A DNA stretch of 64,000 nucleotides from Isoetes taiwanensis (GCA_021234155.1 JAJEKV010000096.1:938010-1002009), one strand, 5' to 3'. Positions 33,776 to 46,400 are shown, counted from the first letter of the stretch. A program made the numbers and translations. Notes: a model not told the origin generated them from the letters alone.

Positions 33776-34732
33776 AAATCAGATGTCTCCATAGCAGTCC
33801 TTCTAAAGAAACGTTTGTAACCCCTGCACATTAAATAAAAACTCAACGTAAATGAGACAATTACAGGCATCATCAACACTTTACCTAAAGGATTGTTAGA
33901 GGCTCACCACATACTGCCTCTATATTTCAGAGTGTAAGGGCCGCTTTCTAAAGAGCGATCAAAATGGCTATGAACCTTATGTTTTCCTTTCCCGCTTTGG
34001 TCTAAAAGAGTAAGCTCAAAAAGCGCCCTCACATCTGTGCCCTCACTGGCAAGGGCTATAAAAACTGAAACATATAAAGAATTATCTTCAGCATTTTTGC
34101 CATCTCGATAAAAGTAGATCGCCCATTGAAAACCTGCAACTGTAAAGGTTTCGCTTGCTATATATTTCCCAACACCCATTCCTTTAACCAAGGAATATCC
34201 ATTAATTGTAAGATGATGAGACCCATTTACAGTCTCTGTCACAGAACTGGACTCGCTTCACTAGAAAGCTTAGAAGATGCCCGAACCCTGGATGTACTGC
34301 CTGCGATTTGCAACGCCATATTTGTCGTTACATTAAACAGGAAAGTCGGGATTGCTATTTGTTATTGCATATTTTCCATTGTTTTTGGCATCGAAGCTTG
34401 AAACAGAAGGGGAAACCCAAAGATGCTGCACAACAATTCTATGAATTACTATGCCATAAAGCACCACAATTTCTACAATTAACTCCTGAGTGAACCATAA
34501 ATGGAAGTTACCTGGTGAGAGCGTAGTCCTTGAAACCAGTAAACAAGCACCGTGCTTCAAGGGTCCCTATGCATCCACGCAGGCGAGGCTCCCCACCATT
34601 TCTGCACATTCTGTTCAAACTCATTAGCATCAATGATATTTGCATAGTTATTATCTGAGTCTTCCATGTCACTTATATCAAACGTGACCGCGTTTTCTGG
34701 CTGCAAATTTAGTGACCACCTCTATTTTTACC
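33776..34732 (-). pseudogene. MATH-BTB (BPM-type) gene fragment inside Copia C3
   Basis: BPM proteins recruit targets to CUL3 ubiquitin ligases through a MATH domain. A start at about 34313 (MALQIAGSTSRVR) leads, after a one-base shift near 34255, to [19 protein letters not shown] and an otherwise uninterrupted MATH domain ending KYRGSMW at 33905. A donor G|GTGAGC at that point, an intron of about 75 bp and an acceptor TGCAG near 33827 join to GYKRFFRRTAMETSDL, exactly how BPM exon 2 begins. It then breaks off into Copia sequence near 33778. Upstream of the ATG, 34314-34730 carries 5' flanking DNA with a possible UTR exon ending CTCACCAG|GTAAC near 34510. The BTB domain is absent. Confidence 0.9.
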
Positions 34733-36660
34733 TACTCATCCTGGGTATTTATTTTTGGAATGACTTTATAGTATTGATCCTCATCAAAAGTGACGTCTCT
34801 GCTTATCAATACCTTCCTTTTCTTAGGATCATAAAGCCGGTATGCCTTTGATTGTGTGTCATACCCAACCAGATAGGCTATATAAGCTCTGTCATCAAGT
34901 TTTCCCCTCAATTCTTCTGGCACATACACAAAGGCTAAACAGCCATAGGCCTTCAATCTGTCATAATCTGGTTTTTTTCTAGACCAGAGGAAATTAGGCA
35001 GGCCAGAATATTTAAGCATGCTCCTAACAGCATTTAGAATTGTCCGGTTCTTTCTTTCGGCGATACCATTTTGCTGAGGTGAGAATCTACAAGTCAATTG
35101 TCTTCGAATCCCTTTGTTAATGCAATATTCTTTAAACTTACCTGAGATATACTCTCCGCCTCTATCTGACCTCAGGCATTTAATCTTCCTTCCCGTTTCT
35201 AATTCTACTGTATTTGCAAATGCTTTGAAAGCTTCAAACGCTAAATCCTTAGATTTCATGCAATAAACTTTTGTTTTTCTACTAAAATCGTCAATGAACG
35301 TCATGAAGTATTTGTTACCTGATAAGCTGGTGATGTTCAGTGGGCCACACAAATCAGTGTGTACAAGATCCAGTACCCCTTTAGCTCTCTTGTCCGACCT
35401 TTTGAACGGAAGTCTACTGTGCTTTCCTAGTATGCATCCCGCACACTTACAGTTAGCACTTTCAGAGTTTTGGGCAGCAATGATACCCTTTTTAATAAGC
35501 AGTTCAACTGTTTTAAAGTTTACATGACATAATCTTTCATGCCAAGTTTTGATAGAAGGACAAGTTATAACATTTACACTCGGCAGATAGTGCTCAAGAT
35601 TTAACCCAAACAGGTTGCCAACCCTCTTTCCAATAAAGACGATTTTATTATTCAAGAACACATTACATTGAAGTTTTTCAAACACCACCTTGTATCCAAG
35701 GTCAACAAGCTGACACACCGAAATCAAATTCCTGAATAGCCCAGGAACACACAACACATCTCTTAATTTGACTACTTTCCCTTCCAAATCGTACAACTCA
35801 AGCATCCCTGAATCTTCTATCTCTTGCAGATCACTATTTCCGAGTTGCACAAATCCTTCTCCACAGCCTTTGCATTCCTTAAGAATTTCCGAAGAACATG
35901 TTACTGTCCTTTCAACTCCTGAATCTAAAATCATGATCTTGTTGTCAACATTCCTTTGATTTAATGCACATAAATCAAATTTACATACCTCTTCGTCTTC
36001 ATTTTTCTCATCTTCATCCCCTCTCAGGATTTGTTTTTGCAGCATTTCTGCCCTTGTTTACATAGTCTCCTCGTGACCCTGCATTTTTTCCTCTACCCCT
36101 GCCCTTACTTACAGTCCCTTTTGGGCTTGAGCAATTAACAACCAAGTGCCCTTTTCCTTCACAGTTATAGCAAATGATTTCTTTACCACGCTTTGGGCAT
36201 TCATTCTTCAAATGGCCATAGCTGTCACAGTGATAGCAGGGCCCTATTTTGCTTTTGTTTGCACCACTTTTGTTTTTTCCTTTGTATTTTCCCATATACA
36301 ATACCTCAGATGTCTGATCATCATCAACAACTCCAGCTCCTTGCTGGAACTCTGTCCTTACCATCTGAATAGCGTGATCCTTAGATCTGGCCACATTTCT
36401 AAGCAAAGTAGCTAGATAAGCATTATGAGAGACAGATCTGGCAATTGCTAAGATCTGATACTCTTCGTTGAGAATAATTCCTGCTCCTTCAAGATCTGCA
36501 ATGATAGAATCAAATTTCTCAAAAAATTCTGTTAGTTCATCCTTATCATGCAGCTTTAACCTCTTTAATTGCTTTTCCAACACGTCTATCTGAGAGGAAG
36601 ATTTTGCCTCATAAGAAAAGGTACCGTACGCATTTTTAGGCACTTTAGCCCTGACTTGAC
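34733..36660 (-). pseudogene. C3 gag (partial), protease and integrase
   Basis: Gag enters at about 36640 (YEAKSSSQIDVLEKQLKRLK...) and has two CCHC knuckles, CYHCDSYGHLKNEC and CYNCEGKGHLVVNC. A frame change near 36030 leads to protease (ILDSGVER; the usual Ala or Cys after DSG is Val) and integrase: HERLCHVNF...CAGCILGKH, VHTDLCGPL, LRSDRGGEY and NGIAERKNRT. At FLWSRKKPDYDRLKAYG about 25 residues of the conserved AEA..TA.YL.NR segment are deleted in frame. It ends at 34733 where the MATH-BTB insert begins. Confidence 0.88.
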
Positions 36661-38516
36661 AATGTTGAGGCCTAGTAAAACCAGATTTGGAGTTATATTT
36701 ATTGTGATTCAACGTTTGCTGAAATTGGAGGCTAGGTTGCAACAAACAGTAGTTTCATATTTTTGGAATAATTGGAATGATAGCAAGACTGCTGATGCAA
36801 AAACAGTCCAAAAATATATTCTAGATCCTGCTACATTTCCTTCCTTTGCCCTTGTAGTTCAAGTAATGGAGCCACTCTATCGCGTATTACGTTTGACTGA
36901 TATAGAGGGTTGCACTATTGGCCTATTGTATGAATTCATGGACAGGTGTGAAAAGGTGCTAAAGGATGGACAAAATTCTGATATAGATAACAGTGACAAG
37001 TAAGTGGAATTTTCAGTTTTACAAATATCTTACATTTTTTATTTCAGACCTATGGCTATCAGTTTTACAATATCTAAAATTTCTGATTTTTAGCTTTACA
37101 AGTATGTGAAATTTCTGATTTTTTGTTTTACGCAAATATGAAAATTCTGATTTCAATCTAGCTTTAAAATATTCTATGTTTTCTTTTGCGGATATGGTCA
37201 AGTATTGAATTTGTTTGACATACGTTGGACATGGTTCAAAAACCAATCCATATTGTTTAAGATCTCCTCCATCCTTTATGGAGACGTGGAAGCACAATCG
37301 TTCCTCCCGCTCTAATGGAAGGTATGATACAAATTACATTAGCGCAGTGTTCAACGTGGGCGAGAGTGCTATATTGTTGGAACAGTTCGATGCTTTTAAA
37401 TAATAATGCTTCATCCATGTTTATGTCTCCTTTGGCACAAACGAAAAATTATCAAGCTTAAGCCTGTTTCATGGTGGGAGCATTTTGGAGGTCATACACC
37501 TGAATTGCAATGGCTGGCCCTTCGAAAAGCTATCACGGGTTAGTGTAATAGTTTGTTATGAATTACACTACGTTTGTTTATTGTTGACATAATTTAAAAG
37601 CATGCACTTTGGTATCATGTTCACCTATTTACTTAATATTTTAGGATTGCTCATCGGGTGCATGTGAGAGGAACTGGAGTCGCATGCTCTTTGCGCATAC
37701 CAAAAAAAGAAACCAACTAAAACCCGCTCAACTAGAGCGTCTAGTTTTATAAGGGAAAATCTAAGATTGATGCACAAATTTGAGACAAGGGGAAAATCAA
37801 AGAAACAGGTTCTTTAATTTTATTCTAGTTTATTCTTCAAATTTCTTTCACATTCTTGAAGTTACTTCATTTCATTCTTTGAAATTTCTCTTTAAGGTTT
37901 TTCAATAGATTCTTTTAATGTTGCAATCTCATCATATGACTTCTTCAAGTTCACATCAATGGTTGGAAATACATTCTTTTATATGCGGGTGAATCCCTTG
38001 GAGTTGACAAGGACCGACCCATCAAATATTACTCCTGCCCTCGCTGAAATATTATCCGAGAAGGAACGAGAATTGGTTAGAAAGTTTTTTTGAAGAAAGC
38101 ACAAGTACAAAGCGGGTAACTAGGAGCCGTGAGTAGAATGGCAGCATAAGTACTTCTGCTGCAAGGTCACGCAGAGGATCACAAAGACGAAGAGGTAGAA
38201 GGGGAAGGGGGCGAGGAAGAGCAATAGAGGAAGAGGAAGAGTGGCCAGGAGTATCAACTAGAAGGGGAAGGGGACGCGGAAGGGGTGCGGTAGAAGTGTT
38301 AGTAGAAGGGGAAGGAACATCAACTAGAAGGATAGCTAGACGAGGAAGGACTACGGAAGTGGTAGGGGAAGAGGAGTTTGAAGATGAGGAAGAGGATGGG
38401 GAGGAGGAGGAATATGTGGAGGAGCTCGAGGGGCTAGAGGAGGAGGGGGATGAGGAGATGGAAGATGAGAATACTAGTTCAACGTCCGAGGAAAGTTCTT
38501 CACGAGAGCAATGAAG
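36661..38516 (+). pseudogene. hAT transposase remnant
   Basis: Plus-strand pieces of a plant hAT (DUF659-type) transposase: RPSKTRFGVIFIVIQRLL...ILDPATFPSF...EPLYRVLRL..IEG (36665-37000), then a possible intron (GTAAGT at 37001). DIRWTWFKNQ near 37220 is degraded. KPVSWWEHFGGHTPELQWLALR (about 37465-37530) and, after another intron-like gap, CSSGACERNWSRMLFAHTKKRN (37650-37720) are the C-terminal dimerisation region. An acidic tail EDEEEDGEEEEYVEELEG ends at 38514. The N-terminal BED finger and catalytic start are missing because Copia C3 abuts at about 36660. Stops in the tail show it is dead. Confidence 0.85.
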
Positions 38517-39912
38517 ACAATCTTTTTGGTAAGTAAAACTCATTTTTTTGTTATTAGTCTATTATATGTGCTTGTAAAATATAAAATTCTGATTTTAACT
38601 TGTAAAATGTAAAGCACAAATTCTGATTTTAACTTGTAATGTAAAATACAACTTTGATTTCAGCTTGTAAATGAAATATAAATTCTGATTTTAAACCCTA
38701 TTGCTTGCGGGTGATATGGCGAGAGAGGGAAATTAGACACGGTTAAAATGTGGTTTTTTCCAAAGGGCACTCTCATGTTTTGCTGATTTAAACATCATTA
38801 TATGACCAGTTGTAAAATGGTCATTGACCGGTGATACCTATGTAACATTGGTCTTTATGACAAATATAATGCAATAGAATAAAGCAAATACATGCATTTG
38901 GTAGATGCATGCAATTATAAGTTTATAACAGAGGCTTTGTAATAGGCTGATCCAAAGTTGTGGAAGCAAGCTGGTCGGAAAATCCAAAGATATAAGTGAA
39001 TTCGGGTATGCAAAAGTTTCACTTGTCATATATTTTTTCTCTTCCATTTTATTTCAATCATTTCTTTATTTCTTCAATTAAGTGAAGAGGACATTGAAGA
39101 GCAAATTTTGTTCTTCATTGCATAAAGAAATTCAGATGGAGAGGCATGGAGATGCGTAAATGACCTTGACGAGTAAGGTCTAAAATATAATATATCCGCT
39201 ATGAAGGCTGAATTGTAGAATTGTGTATGAGCTCTTGCCATTATGCATGTAATAACAAATTACTGCTGGTCAATCAATCATAATGAGACAAAATGTTCAA
39301 ATAGTTACCAAAATGTTCAAATAGTTACCTAGAAAGCTAATTGAACTACTAAAACCAAAAAGAAAATAAGAAACTACCAAAATTATGTATATAATAACGA
39401 ATATTGGACAAGTTAGAAGTACTTTACGTATTTAACGTATTGTATGCGTCTTACGCGACGTTATAGGTACAATTTTCGTACTTTTAACGCACCTAAAAAA
39501 AAATTTCGTGACGTTAAAATGGACCCGAAGTACTTTATGAGGTACAAGACGTAAAGTACTTTACGCGTCGAGTACCTGCACGATGCGTTACGTCACGCAC
39601 AAACCGAACCTGTTCCTAATGATTTTGGTACCATGCTCGTTTCTTAAACTTTACTGAACTTTAATGCTTGATAAGACTTAAATCATGTGAATCTTTGCAT
39701 CCTCTTTTGCTTGTCTGCATTCAATATCAAACCATTTGCCTATTATCCAATTGGAGGTACTAATTTTTGTTGTGCAAAAAAAAAATTTGAATCACATCCA
39801 CAATTAGAGTCATAAGAACTTTCTGCATTTCATTCAAGGTCCTAGATATTGGAGCATCATCTACAATTACTGAGCCCTCAGTAGTCATTATCTCCGTTTG
39901 TCTAGTATCATC
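38517..39912. other. No gene seen; palindrome-rich patch
   Basis: Mostly AT-rich with tandem ATTCTGATTTTAACTTGTAAA motifs near 38585-38690. At 39416-39600 an ACG-rich patch contains the perfect palindrome CGTAAAGTACTTTACG (about 39549-39564) and other TACTTTACG half-sites. Confidence 0.4.
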
Positions 39913-40061
39913 ATTACTGCAAAGGTTTTTCCCTTGAAAACCTTTCGAGGCAGGGGTTTTTTAATCCTAGTAGTAATGATTGTACTAGCCCATTGTATGG
40001 GTCCCATGACCTATTGGTCTCCGTGGACGTTAAAAGAACTATTCTATTCTATTCTATTCTT
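39913..40061 (+). mobile_element. Truncated LINE 3' tail
   Basis: Matches the 3' end of the LINE at 44181-46481: a hairpin AAAGGTTTT...AAAACCTTT, a GGGGTTTTTTAA stretch, GGGTCCCATGACCTATTGGTCT, then (TTCTA)n. Only the last 150 bp is present, the usual product of 5'-truncated target-primed reverse transcription. Confidence 0.8.
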
Positions 40062-40301
40062 GTACAATAGTTTCAGCCTTGCAGGAGGAACATAAGCACA
40101 ATGTTTCTATGACTAGTTTGTCTTCAATGAGGTCTCAATAAGGAAACGATCAAAATCTAGATTTCTATCCAAGATTCTGAAGTTTGCAACTTTATATAAT
40201 GCTTCAGGGTCTCCAAACAAATAAACTGTTGTACTAATACCGTTCAACTGATGGGTAAAGGAATGCTAGGGTGTCTAAAAAAAATGCCCTTATATTATAT
40301 A

Positions 40302-40345
40302 CTAGAAAAAGTGCCCAGCATGGCTGGGCTTTTTGTCAGGCATAA
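40302..40345 (-). mobile_element. Helitron-type 3' end (minus strand)
   Basis: Hairpin GCCCAGCCATGCTGGGC (40313-40329), seven bases, CTAG (40302-40305), then T on the minus strand. The stem is perfect. Body direction is to the right, where an L1 tail starts at 40399. Confidence 0.6.
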
Positions 40346-40985
40346 ATTTAAAACAAATAAAAATTATGGATTTATTGGGAAACTATTAAAACGGAGAATT
40401 TTTTTTTTTTTTATTTTATTTTATTTTTTGTAGAAACGGCAGTGATATTATATTACATGTAAATACATAGTAATACAAAAGGACAGGGGGGAACCCTGTT
40501 ATAAAGGCCAAATTGAAAAATTGGCCTTGACACTCCCAAGGAGGATAATTATCTAAATTCAAACACTGATTAAAGGTTTTTAGGAATAACAGAATCAAAA
40601 TTATAAAAACATTAAGTTTCAACTGTTCTGTTAACTCCTGCTAGTGTGATGAAACTTCAGTCTTCTGTGACTCCGTCCAAGGATATGATTGCCGAAGTGT
40701 GAATAATATATTTGAACAGCAGGTAGTCAAACTCCACTGCTCCATAAGCAGAGGAATCCAGAATGTGGAGGATCCACGATTCCCGGGCCCCTATAGAGAT
40801 TTGAAGCTTCTCCTCGAAATAAGGCTTGATTTCCTGTTTAAAGAGCCAGATTACCTTCATCTTTCAATATCTGCTGAAAATTTCGGATCATGATCGTTTC
40901 TGTTTTGACCCATTGCAGAGCTGCCAACACCTCCTGATGAGACATGGGTCAAGTATCCTCCGGGACCTCTCTGGCATGGCCGCCC

Positions 40986-43900
40986 TCATGATGCTTGTTG
41001 ACTAGATAATCTGTCAGAGACATTAGAAATGTTATTGAAGTAAGAAGAAAAGAAAGCATAGAACCCTTGAAAAGAGCCCAAAGCATCCCATCTTTTATCA
41101 TAGTTGCATCCCTTGTTCATTCTGTGTGCCATAGCTGCTTCTGCTAACTCCAATTGGAGGGTAGTCTTAAGAAAGTTCAAGTCTGGAGCATGGTGATTAA
41201 TGGCCACATTGTTCCTGTGCTTCCAGATTACCCACAAGCATAATGATCTAATTGTATCCACAAAGGAGGAAGTATTTGCAAGGAAATCAAAAAGATCATG
41301 TTCAGCAGCTGGAACAGCACCAATATGATTGCCTATCCAGTTCCAAAAAAGGGTCAGCCAAGGGCAAATAAATATGTGTGTAGAGGACTCGGCTTGGCCA
41401 CAGCCTAAAGGACATCTGTCAGAGTTTTGATTATTATATTTTGCTCTGTGAGCATTAGACTTCAAGCTTTTGTTCAAGAAAAGCCACCTGAAAAGAATGA
41501 CCTTCTTTGCACATTGTAGTTTCCATCCTTTTCTTATAATCTGAATGGCTTCCTGTTCTGTGCAACCCCATTGACTGGCAACTTTATTGCTCTGATCCCC
41601 CAACAGCAAGGAATAAGCTTTAGCCACACTATATCCTTTACCATCCATGGCCCAATTCTGATCAACGGTTTGTGCTCCCCTCCCCCTATTATGCCTTGTT
41701 AAGGCTTTGTAAATATTTCTATTGGAGATGGTAAGACTAGAAATTTCTAGCCATGTTTTCCAGTTCTCACCAACTGCCATGCTACCAATTGTGCACAAGC
41801 CCCTATCCATCCACTCCTTGTACTTCCTTGGATGTTTAAGAGCTAAACATCCATCATCTTCACTGACCAGCCCTTGATGCCAGAAAAAGTTGAAGTTTTC
41901 TGAGACCTGTTCTATTGGATAAGCTTTAAAGCACACAGACACCTTGTTCCAGGCTTGGATAATCCTTCTCATTATGGTGGAGGTGCCTGACCCTGGATTG
42001 AGTTGATAAAAGGCTGAATCAGGTAGATGATGAGGGGTAGATGGACTTCCCACTAATGTAGTCTTCCCAACCCAATATCTAGTGAAAACAAGGGCAGGAG
42101 ATTTAGCAGCTGGGTCCAGAGCTCTCCAGACCAATTTTGCTACCAAAGCTTGGGCCTGCAAGAAAAGATCTTTGCATCCCAGTCCTCCTTTCTTTCTAGG
42201 TAAAGTCAAATAGTTCCATCCTACCATATGTGTGCCTTGCCAAATAAATTCCTTCATAATGACCTCTAGCTCCTGGTAGGTCTTCCTGTCTGCAATTATT
42301 GCTGATGAAAAATAAACATGAGAGCTGGCAATAACACTGTTAATTATTTCTACTCTCCCAGCTAAAGACAGAGATTTGGGATACATTTGGAGCTTTTTCT
42401 TTATCTTGGTCACAATGGGTTCCCAAAGGCCATGCAGACTCATGTTGAGGGCTAATGGAAGACCCAATAGTTTGGTAGCTTTCTGAAGACCACAGACACT
42501 TATCCCCTCAATGTGATCCTCCAGGCTATCAGAAATGAAGGCACATTTTTCCTTGTTTAGAACCACTCCTGAAGCTTTCCCAAAAAGCTCCATGGCAGTA
42601 AGGAAATTCTGGATACTGTCCCCTTGCCTTTTTAAAAACACAAAAGTATCATCAGCATACTGCATTACTGATAAAGTGTCTTTTGTGTCTGGAAGATTTA
42701 GGCAACTGATTTTCTTATCTTGTTGCATCTTCATGATAAATCTAGTAACCATTTCTGCTACTATTAGGAAGAGATAGGGGGCTAAAGGACACCCCTATCT
42801 CACCCCTCTTTTGCACTCAAAAAAGGAAGAGGGAGAGCCATTAACCAATACTGTTGAACAACCAGTTGCATTGAAGCCAACTATTTTCCCAATAACCTGT
42901 TCTGAGAATCCAAGATGTGCCATGGCCCTATAAAGAAATTTCCAGTCAATGGTGTCATAGGCTCTCTTAAAATCCAACTTTAAGAGCACACAACCTTGAT
43001 TGGTTAGTTTATTCCAGTGTAGACCTTCATAGGCTCCAATAAAATTGTCCAAGATGCACCTCCCTGGAAGAAAGCCAGACCGGACTGGGCAGATCTTATT
43101 CTGAAGAATTTTTTTGATCCTGTTGGCAAAGATCTTAGCCAAAACTTTATATGTCACATTTGTTAATGAAATAGGTCTCCAATCCGAAAATTGATAGGCA
43201 TATCTACCTTTGGGATTAGAGCAATTAAGCCTGCATTAACTGCTGGGTGTAACTTTTCAGCCTGCCAAGCACCCTGTACAAATGTAACTATGTCCTTGTT
43301 CATTACATCCCAGAAATGATCATAAAATTCAGGGGGTAGACCATCAGGTCCAGGGCTTTTCCCATGAGCCATACTCCTTAATGTACTTAAAATCTCAGCT
43401 TCCATAGGAATTGCCAAAAGTTGTATATTCTGAATATAATCATCCTTTGGTCCAAGGTACTCAAAGAATTCAGCCATTTTAGCACTGTCATTATCCTTGG
43501 CTGCAAATAATTCCTTGTATTTACTATAAAACAGTTTTTGGATGTCTTCTTGCTTAGACAACTCTTGCTGATTATCACCTCGAACTGAGATTATCCCATT
43601 GTTCATAATTCTACTTTTAGCAGCTCTGAAAAAGAATTTTGAACTGCAATCATCCATGAGATTCACATATAAGCTTCTGCTTTTTATGGCCAGACTTTTA
43701 GCTTCATATTCTTCAATCAACTTGACCTTCCTTTCCAAGGACTCCTCTTTTTGCTGCAGTTGCACATTGGCTTTGTCTAAGAAGAGATTCTGCCTAACAT
43801 CTCTTATCTCCGAATAGACCTCCATTTTTTCTAGCCTTTTTTTCCTGTTCCATTCCTTGCCCCACTGCTTAACCCAAGTTTTGATTTGTTTGCTTCTGCA

Positions 43901-44180
43901 TATAAACTCCTTCATAGAGCCACTTGCATTCAAGTGCTCTAATGAGCTATAAAATCTGGTGAAATCCTCACAAAATGTCTTGTTATTCAGGAGACTGACA
44001 TTAAATTTGAAAGGAGTATCAGCACATCTGTTTTGAGGAAAAATGCCAGTGTCCAGGATCTGTGGGTAATGATCTGAGATTGAGTTGCTACAGTCATTGC
44101 TGATAATCAGATTATCCCAGTCATCCAAAGTGGAAATACTGGTATAGTATCTGTCTAAAGGGCAATATACTCTGTCATTC
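40986..44180 (-). pseudogene. L1 ORF2 reverse transcriptase and C-terminal region
   Basis: Begins with the end of the endonuclease (NDRVYCPLDRYYTSIS...SDHYPQIL). RT motifs: GKSPGPDGLPPEFYDHFW, FLPGRCILDNF, LKLDFKRAYDTIDW, GVR followed by a stop then GCPLAPYLFLIVAEM, and QYADDTFVF with both catalytic Asp residues. The zf-RVT region near the end reads CAKKVILFRWLFLNKSLKS...CPLGCGQAESSTHIFICPW. Two lesions: a one-base loss in a T-run near 43185 (after INF) and a CAG-to-TAG nonsense at 42795 in the QG motif. Otherwise long frames are preserved, so it is a fairly young copy. Confidence 0.92.
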
Positions 44181-44479
44181 CCCTTCCTCTATCTCCTGGA
44201 ACGTCACCCCAGGACCTTCTGGCGAAGGGTTCTTAGAAAGCCGCGATGTTTCACGGGAACATCACTCCCGGCGGTGGAGGCAATACTTGCAACACTATAC
44301 GACCCTCGGGGTGCACATGCGGCATTACCCCGCAAGAAGGCCCGCTGGAAATCACAGATTCGGGCGGGAACAAGGCTTCTGACGTCTTGCCAATGGGAAA
44401 GCCCCGACCTGGATGGCATGCGGCGAGAATTGCTTAAGTGGGACGGGGCCGCCCATAATACCGTCTTGACCGCCCGTGT

Positions 44480-46310
44480 TCAACAAGGCATTACTGGAAG
44501 GCTTCCCGATCACGGTGGACCAATAGCAGAGTTGTTCCCATCTATAAGGCAGGTGACCCGCACTGCCCAGGCAATTACCGAACAATCATGGTCAGTTCGG
44601 TGTTTGCAAAATTGCTTGCTTGGGATTCTCGAGCAGCGGTTGACGGGCCGGCAGAGGCGGCGAGAGATCTGCCCTCACCCAGCGCGGGATTCGGACCGGA
44701 CACTCAACCATTGACCACATCTTCACATTGCGAGCTCGGTTGAAGACGGCAGGAACCGCCATCGGGATCTATATTGTTGCTTCGTGGATTTTGCAAAGGC
44801 ATTTGACACTGTGCCTCGGGAAAAACTATGGGGAAGATTGCGACAAAACCGGGTTCCGGTAGATTTGCGTAATGCGAAGGCAGGTGCTTTATGAAAGATG
44901 CTCGGGTTACGTTTGGCCGACAAGCCAACCATTTGATAGTAGTATCGGGGTTCGCCAGGGATGCCCTCTCTCTCCAACATTGTTTGGGCTTTACATTGAT
45001 CAATTGGAGAGCCGGCTTGTCGATAATGGGGCGGCGGGGCTCACCTTCTCTACCGGATCATCAAGCGGTTAATATATGCTGATGATGTGGACCTCCTAGC
45101 TTACACACCAATCAGCGGACATGCAACGACATCTCGATGCCCTCGACACATTTTGTCAAGCGTAATATCTTGCGTCAACTTGGCCAAGACTAAGGTGGTT
45201 TTCATATCATCTTCACGACAGTAGAGGATCCCTCCTTCCGCCGTTCTGAGGGGCGTAATGTGGAAGTAGCATCCACATACAAATATTTGGGAGTGGAGTT
45301 TCCGTCTACTATGCATTGGGACACATCCATACGGGCTCTCAAGTTTGTGGGGCTGGAAAGCACTATATGCAATGCAAAACAATAGTCATAGAGCGGAGTT
45401 GTATGATTGGACCCATCGGTCACACCTGCTCAAAGTCTTAGTGGAGCCCTGTCCTTTTATCACGGGGTTGAAGTATGGGGCCCAAGAGTATCCCTCGCTA
45501 CTTGGAATGACTTGGAGCAGTGTGTAAAAGCCTTCTTGGTACGAGAGCACTAGGGGTGAAGTCCACAGTCCCATATCAAATTCTACCGCGAGAAACGAGA
45601 TTCTTGCCTCTTCAGAGGGCCCCTTGATCGCCACATTGTCTATTTTCGGAAGGTGGTCAACATGGGCGATGCTCGTCTCCCAAAACTAGCTTATATCATG
45701 GCAATGGGGCCCACAACGCCTCAAGGCCTCTTTGGAGGGAAAAGAGAGCTCAATGGATGGCTAGATGGAATGTGCGGGAGCACGTGTGCATACATGTGCA
45801 AACAGAGGCGGTCGCCATAGCTTGAGGCAATATCTTGACGCTTGCTTCATCGGCAAGCTTTGGGATGCCGCCCCCTTGAGCAGTCAAGACGGCATACTAC
45901 CCGGCGCCACATAAATCCCACATTGGAACGAGGCCCACAATGCTACCTGCGCACCCACTTGCCCATGAAAAGACGCTGCACTCATTGCCTCCATTCGCAC
46001 GGGGGCATCATCTTCAATTGAGACAAAGTGGATGGATTGGTGAACCACGTCGGGGCAGGGCTCATCAATCTTTGCCAAATGGGAGTCATTGAGGATGAAT
46101 CTCATACCCTTCAAAGTTGCCCAAAGATATGATCAAATCCGGACGCCGCTATCTTTGAGTTGGTCGCCCCGGCCACCGCTACATATGTGACATTGAGCAC
46201 GGCATCCGTCGGATGCTAGGATCATACCTTCAGGAGGTCATGGACATGCGAGATCAGCTATGTCCTCGGGCACGCACTTGACATGTACATACACATTTAT
46301 TTCATGATGA
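44480..46310 (+). pseudogene. RTE-like LINE reverse transcriptase, frameshifted
   Basis: Pieces in three frames: NYRTIMVSSVFAKLLAW near 44580, VDFAKAFDTVPREKLWGRLR (44785-44845), GVRQGCPLSPTLFGLYID (44948-45001), YADDVDLL (about 45077), STYKYLGVEFPS (45260), VEVWGPRVSLATWNDLE (45470-45520), and a Cys/His end with RCTHC and EDESHTLQSCPK near 45975 and 46110. There are stops between most motifs. Same clade as the remnant at 29430-31540. Confidence 0.85.
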
Positions 46311-46336
46311 TGTATACTTGTACAGTTTGACAGCAT

Positions 46337-46400
46337 TACTGCCACGGTTTTTCCCTCGAAAACCCTTCGGGGCGGGGGTTTTTTAACCCGGACAGTAATA
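46337..46400 (+). other. Conserved double hairpin at the LINE 3' end
   Basis: CGGTTTTTCCCTCGAAAACC then GGGTTTTTTAACCC, each self-complementary. The truncated copy at 39913-40061 has matching hairpins with different bases (AAAGGTTTT...AAAACCTTT), which suggests the structure is conserved for recognition by the LINE reverse transcriptase. Confidence 0.65.

Larger units (their letters stand above)
31541..36660 (-). mobile_element. Ty1/Copia retrotransposon C3, 5'-truncated
   Basis: Gag C-terminal part, protease, integrase, then a foreign MATH-BTB gene fragment, then reverse transcriptase and RNase H, purine tract and presumed 3' LTR. The 5' LTR and the first third of gag are missing: at about 36655-36665 the sequence switches to hAT transposase coding on the opposite strand. 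No target duplication was found. Confidence 0.85.

Noticed and set aside
38052..38543. 163-codon Ser/Pro-rich minus-strand frame
   Set aside because: Reverse of the acidic tail of the hAT transposase on plus.
45101..46114. Minus-strand frames in the nested LINE
   Set aside because: RT motifs are on the plus strand; these carry no domain.
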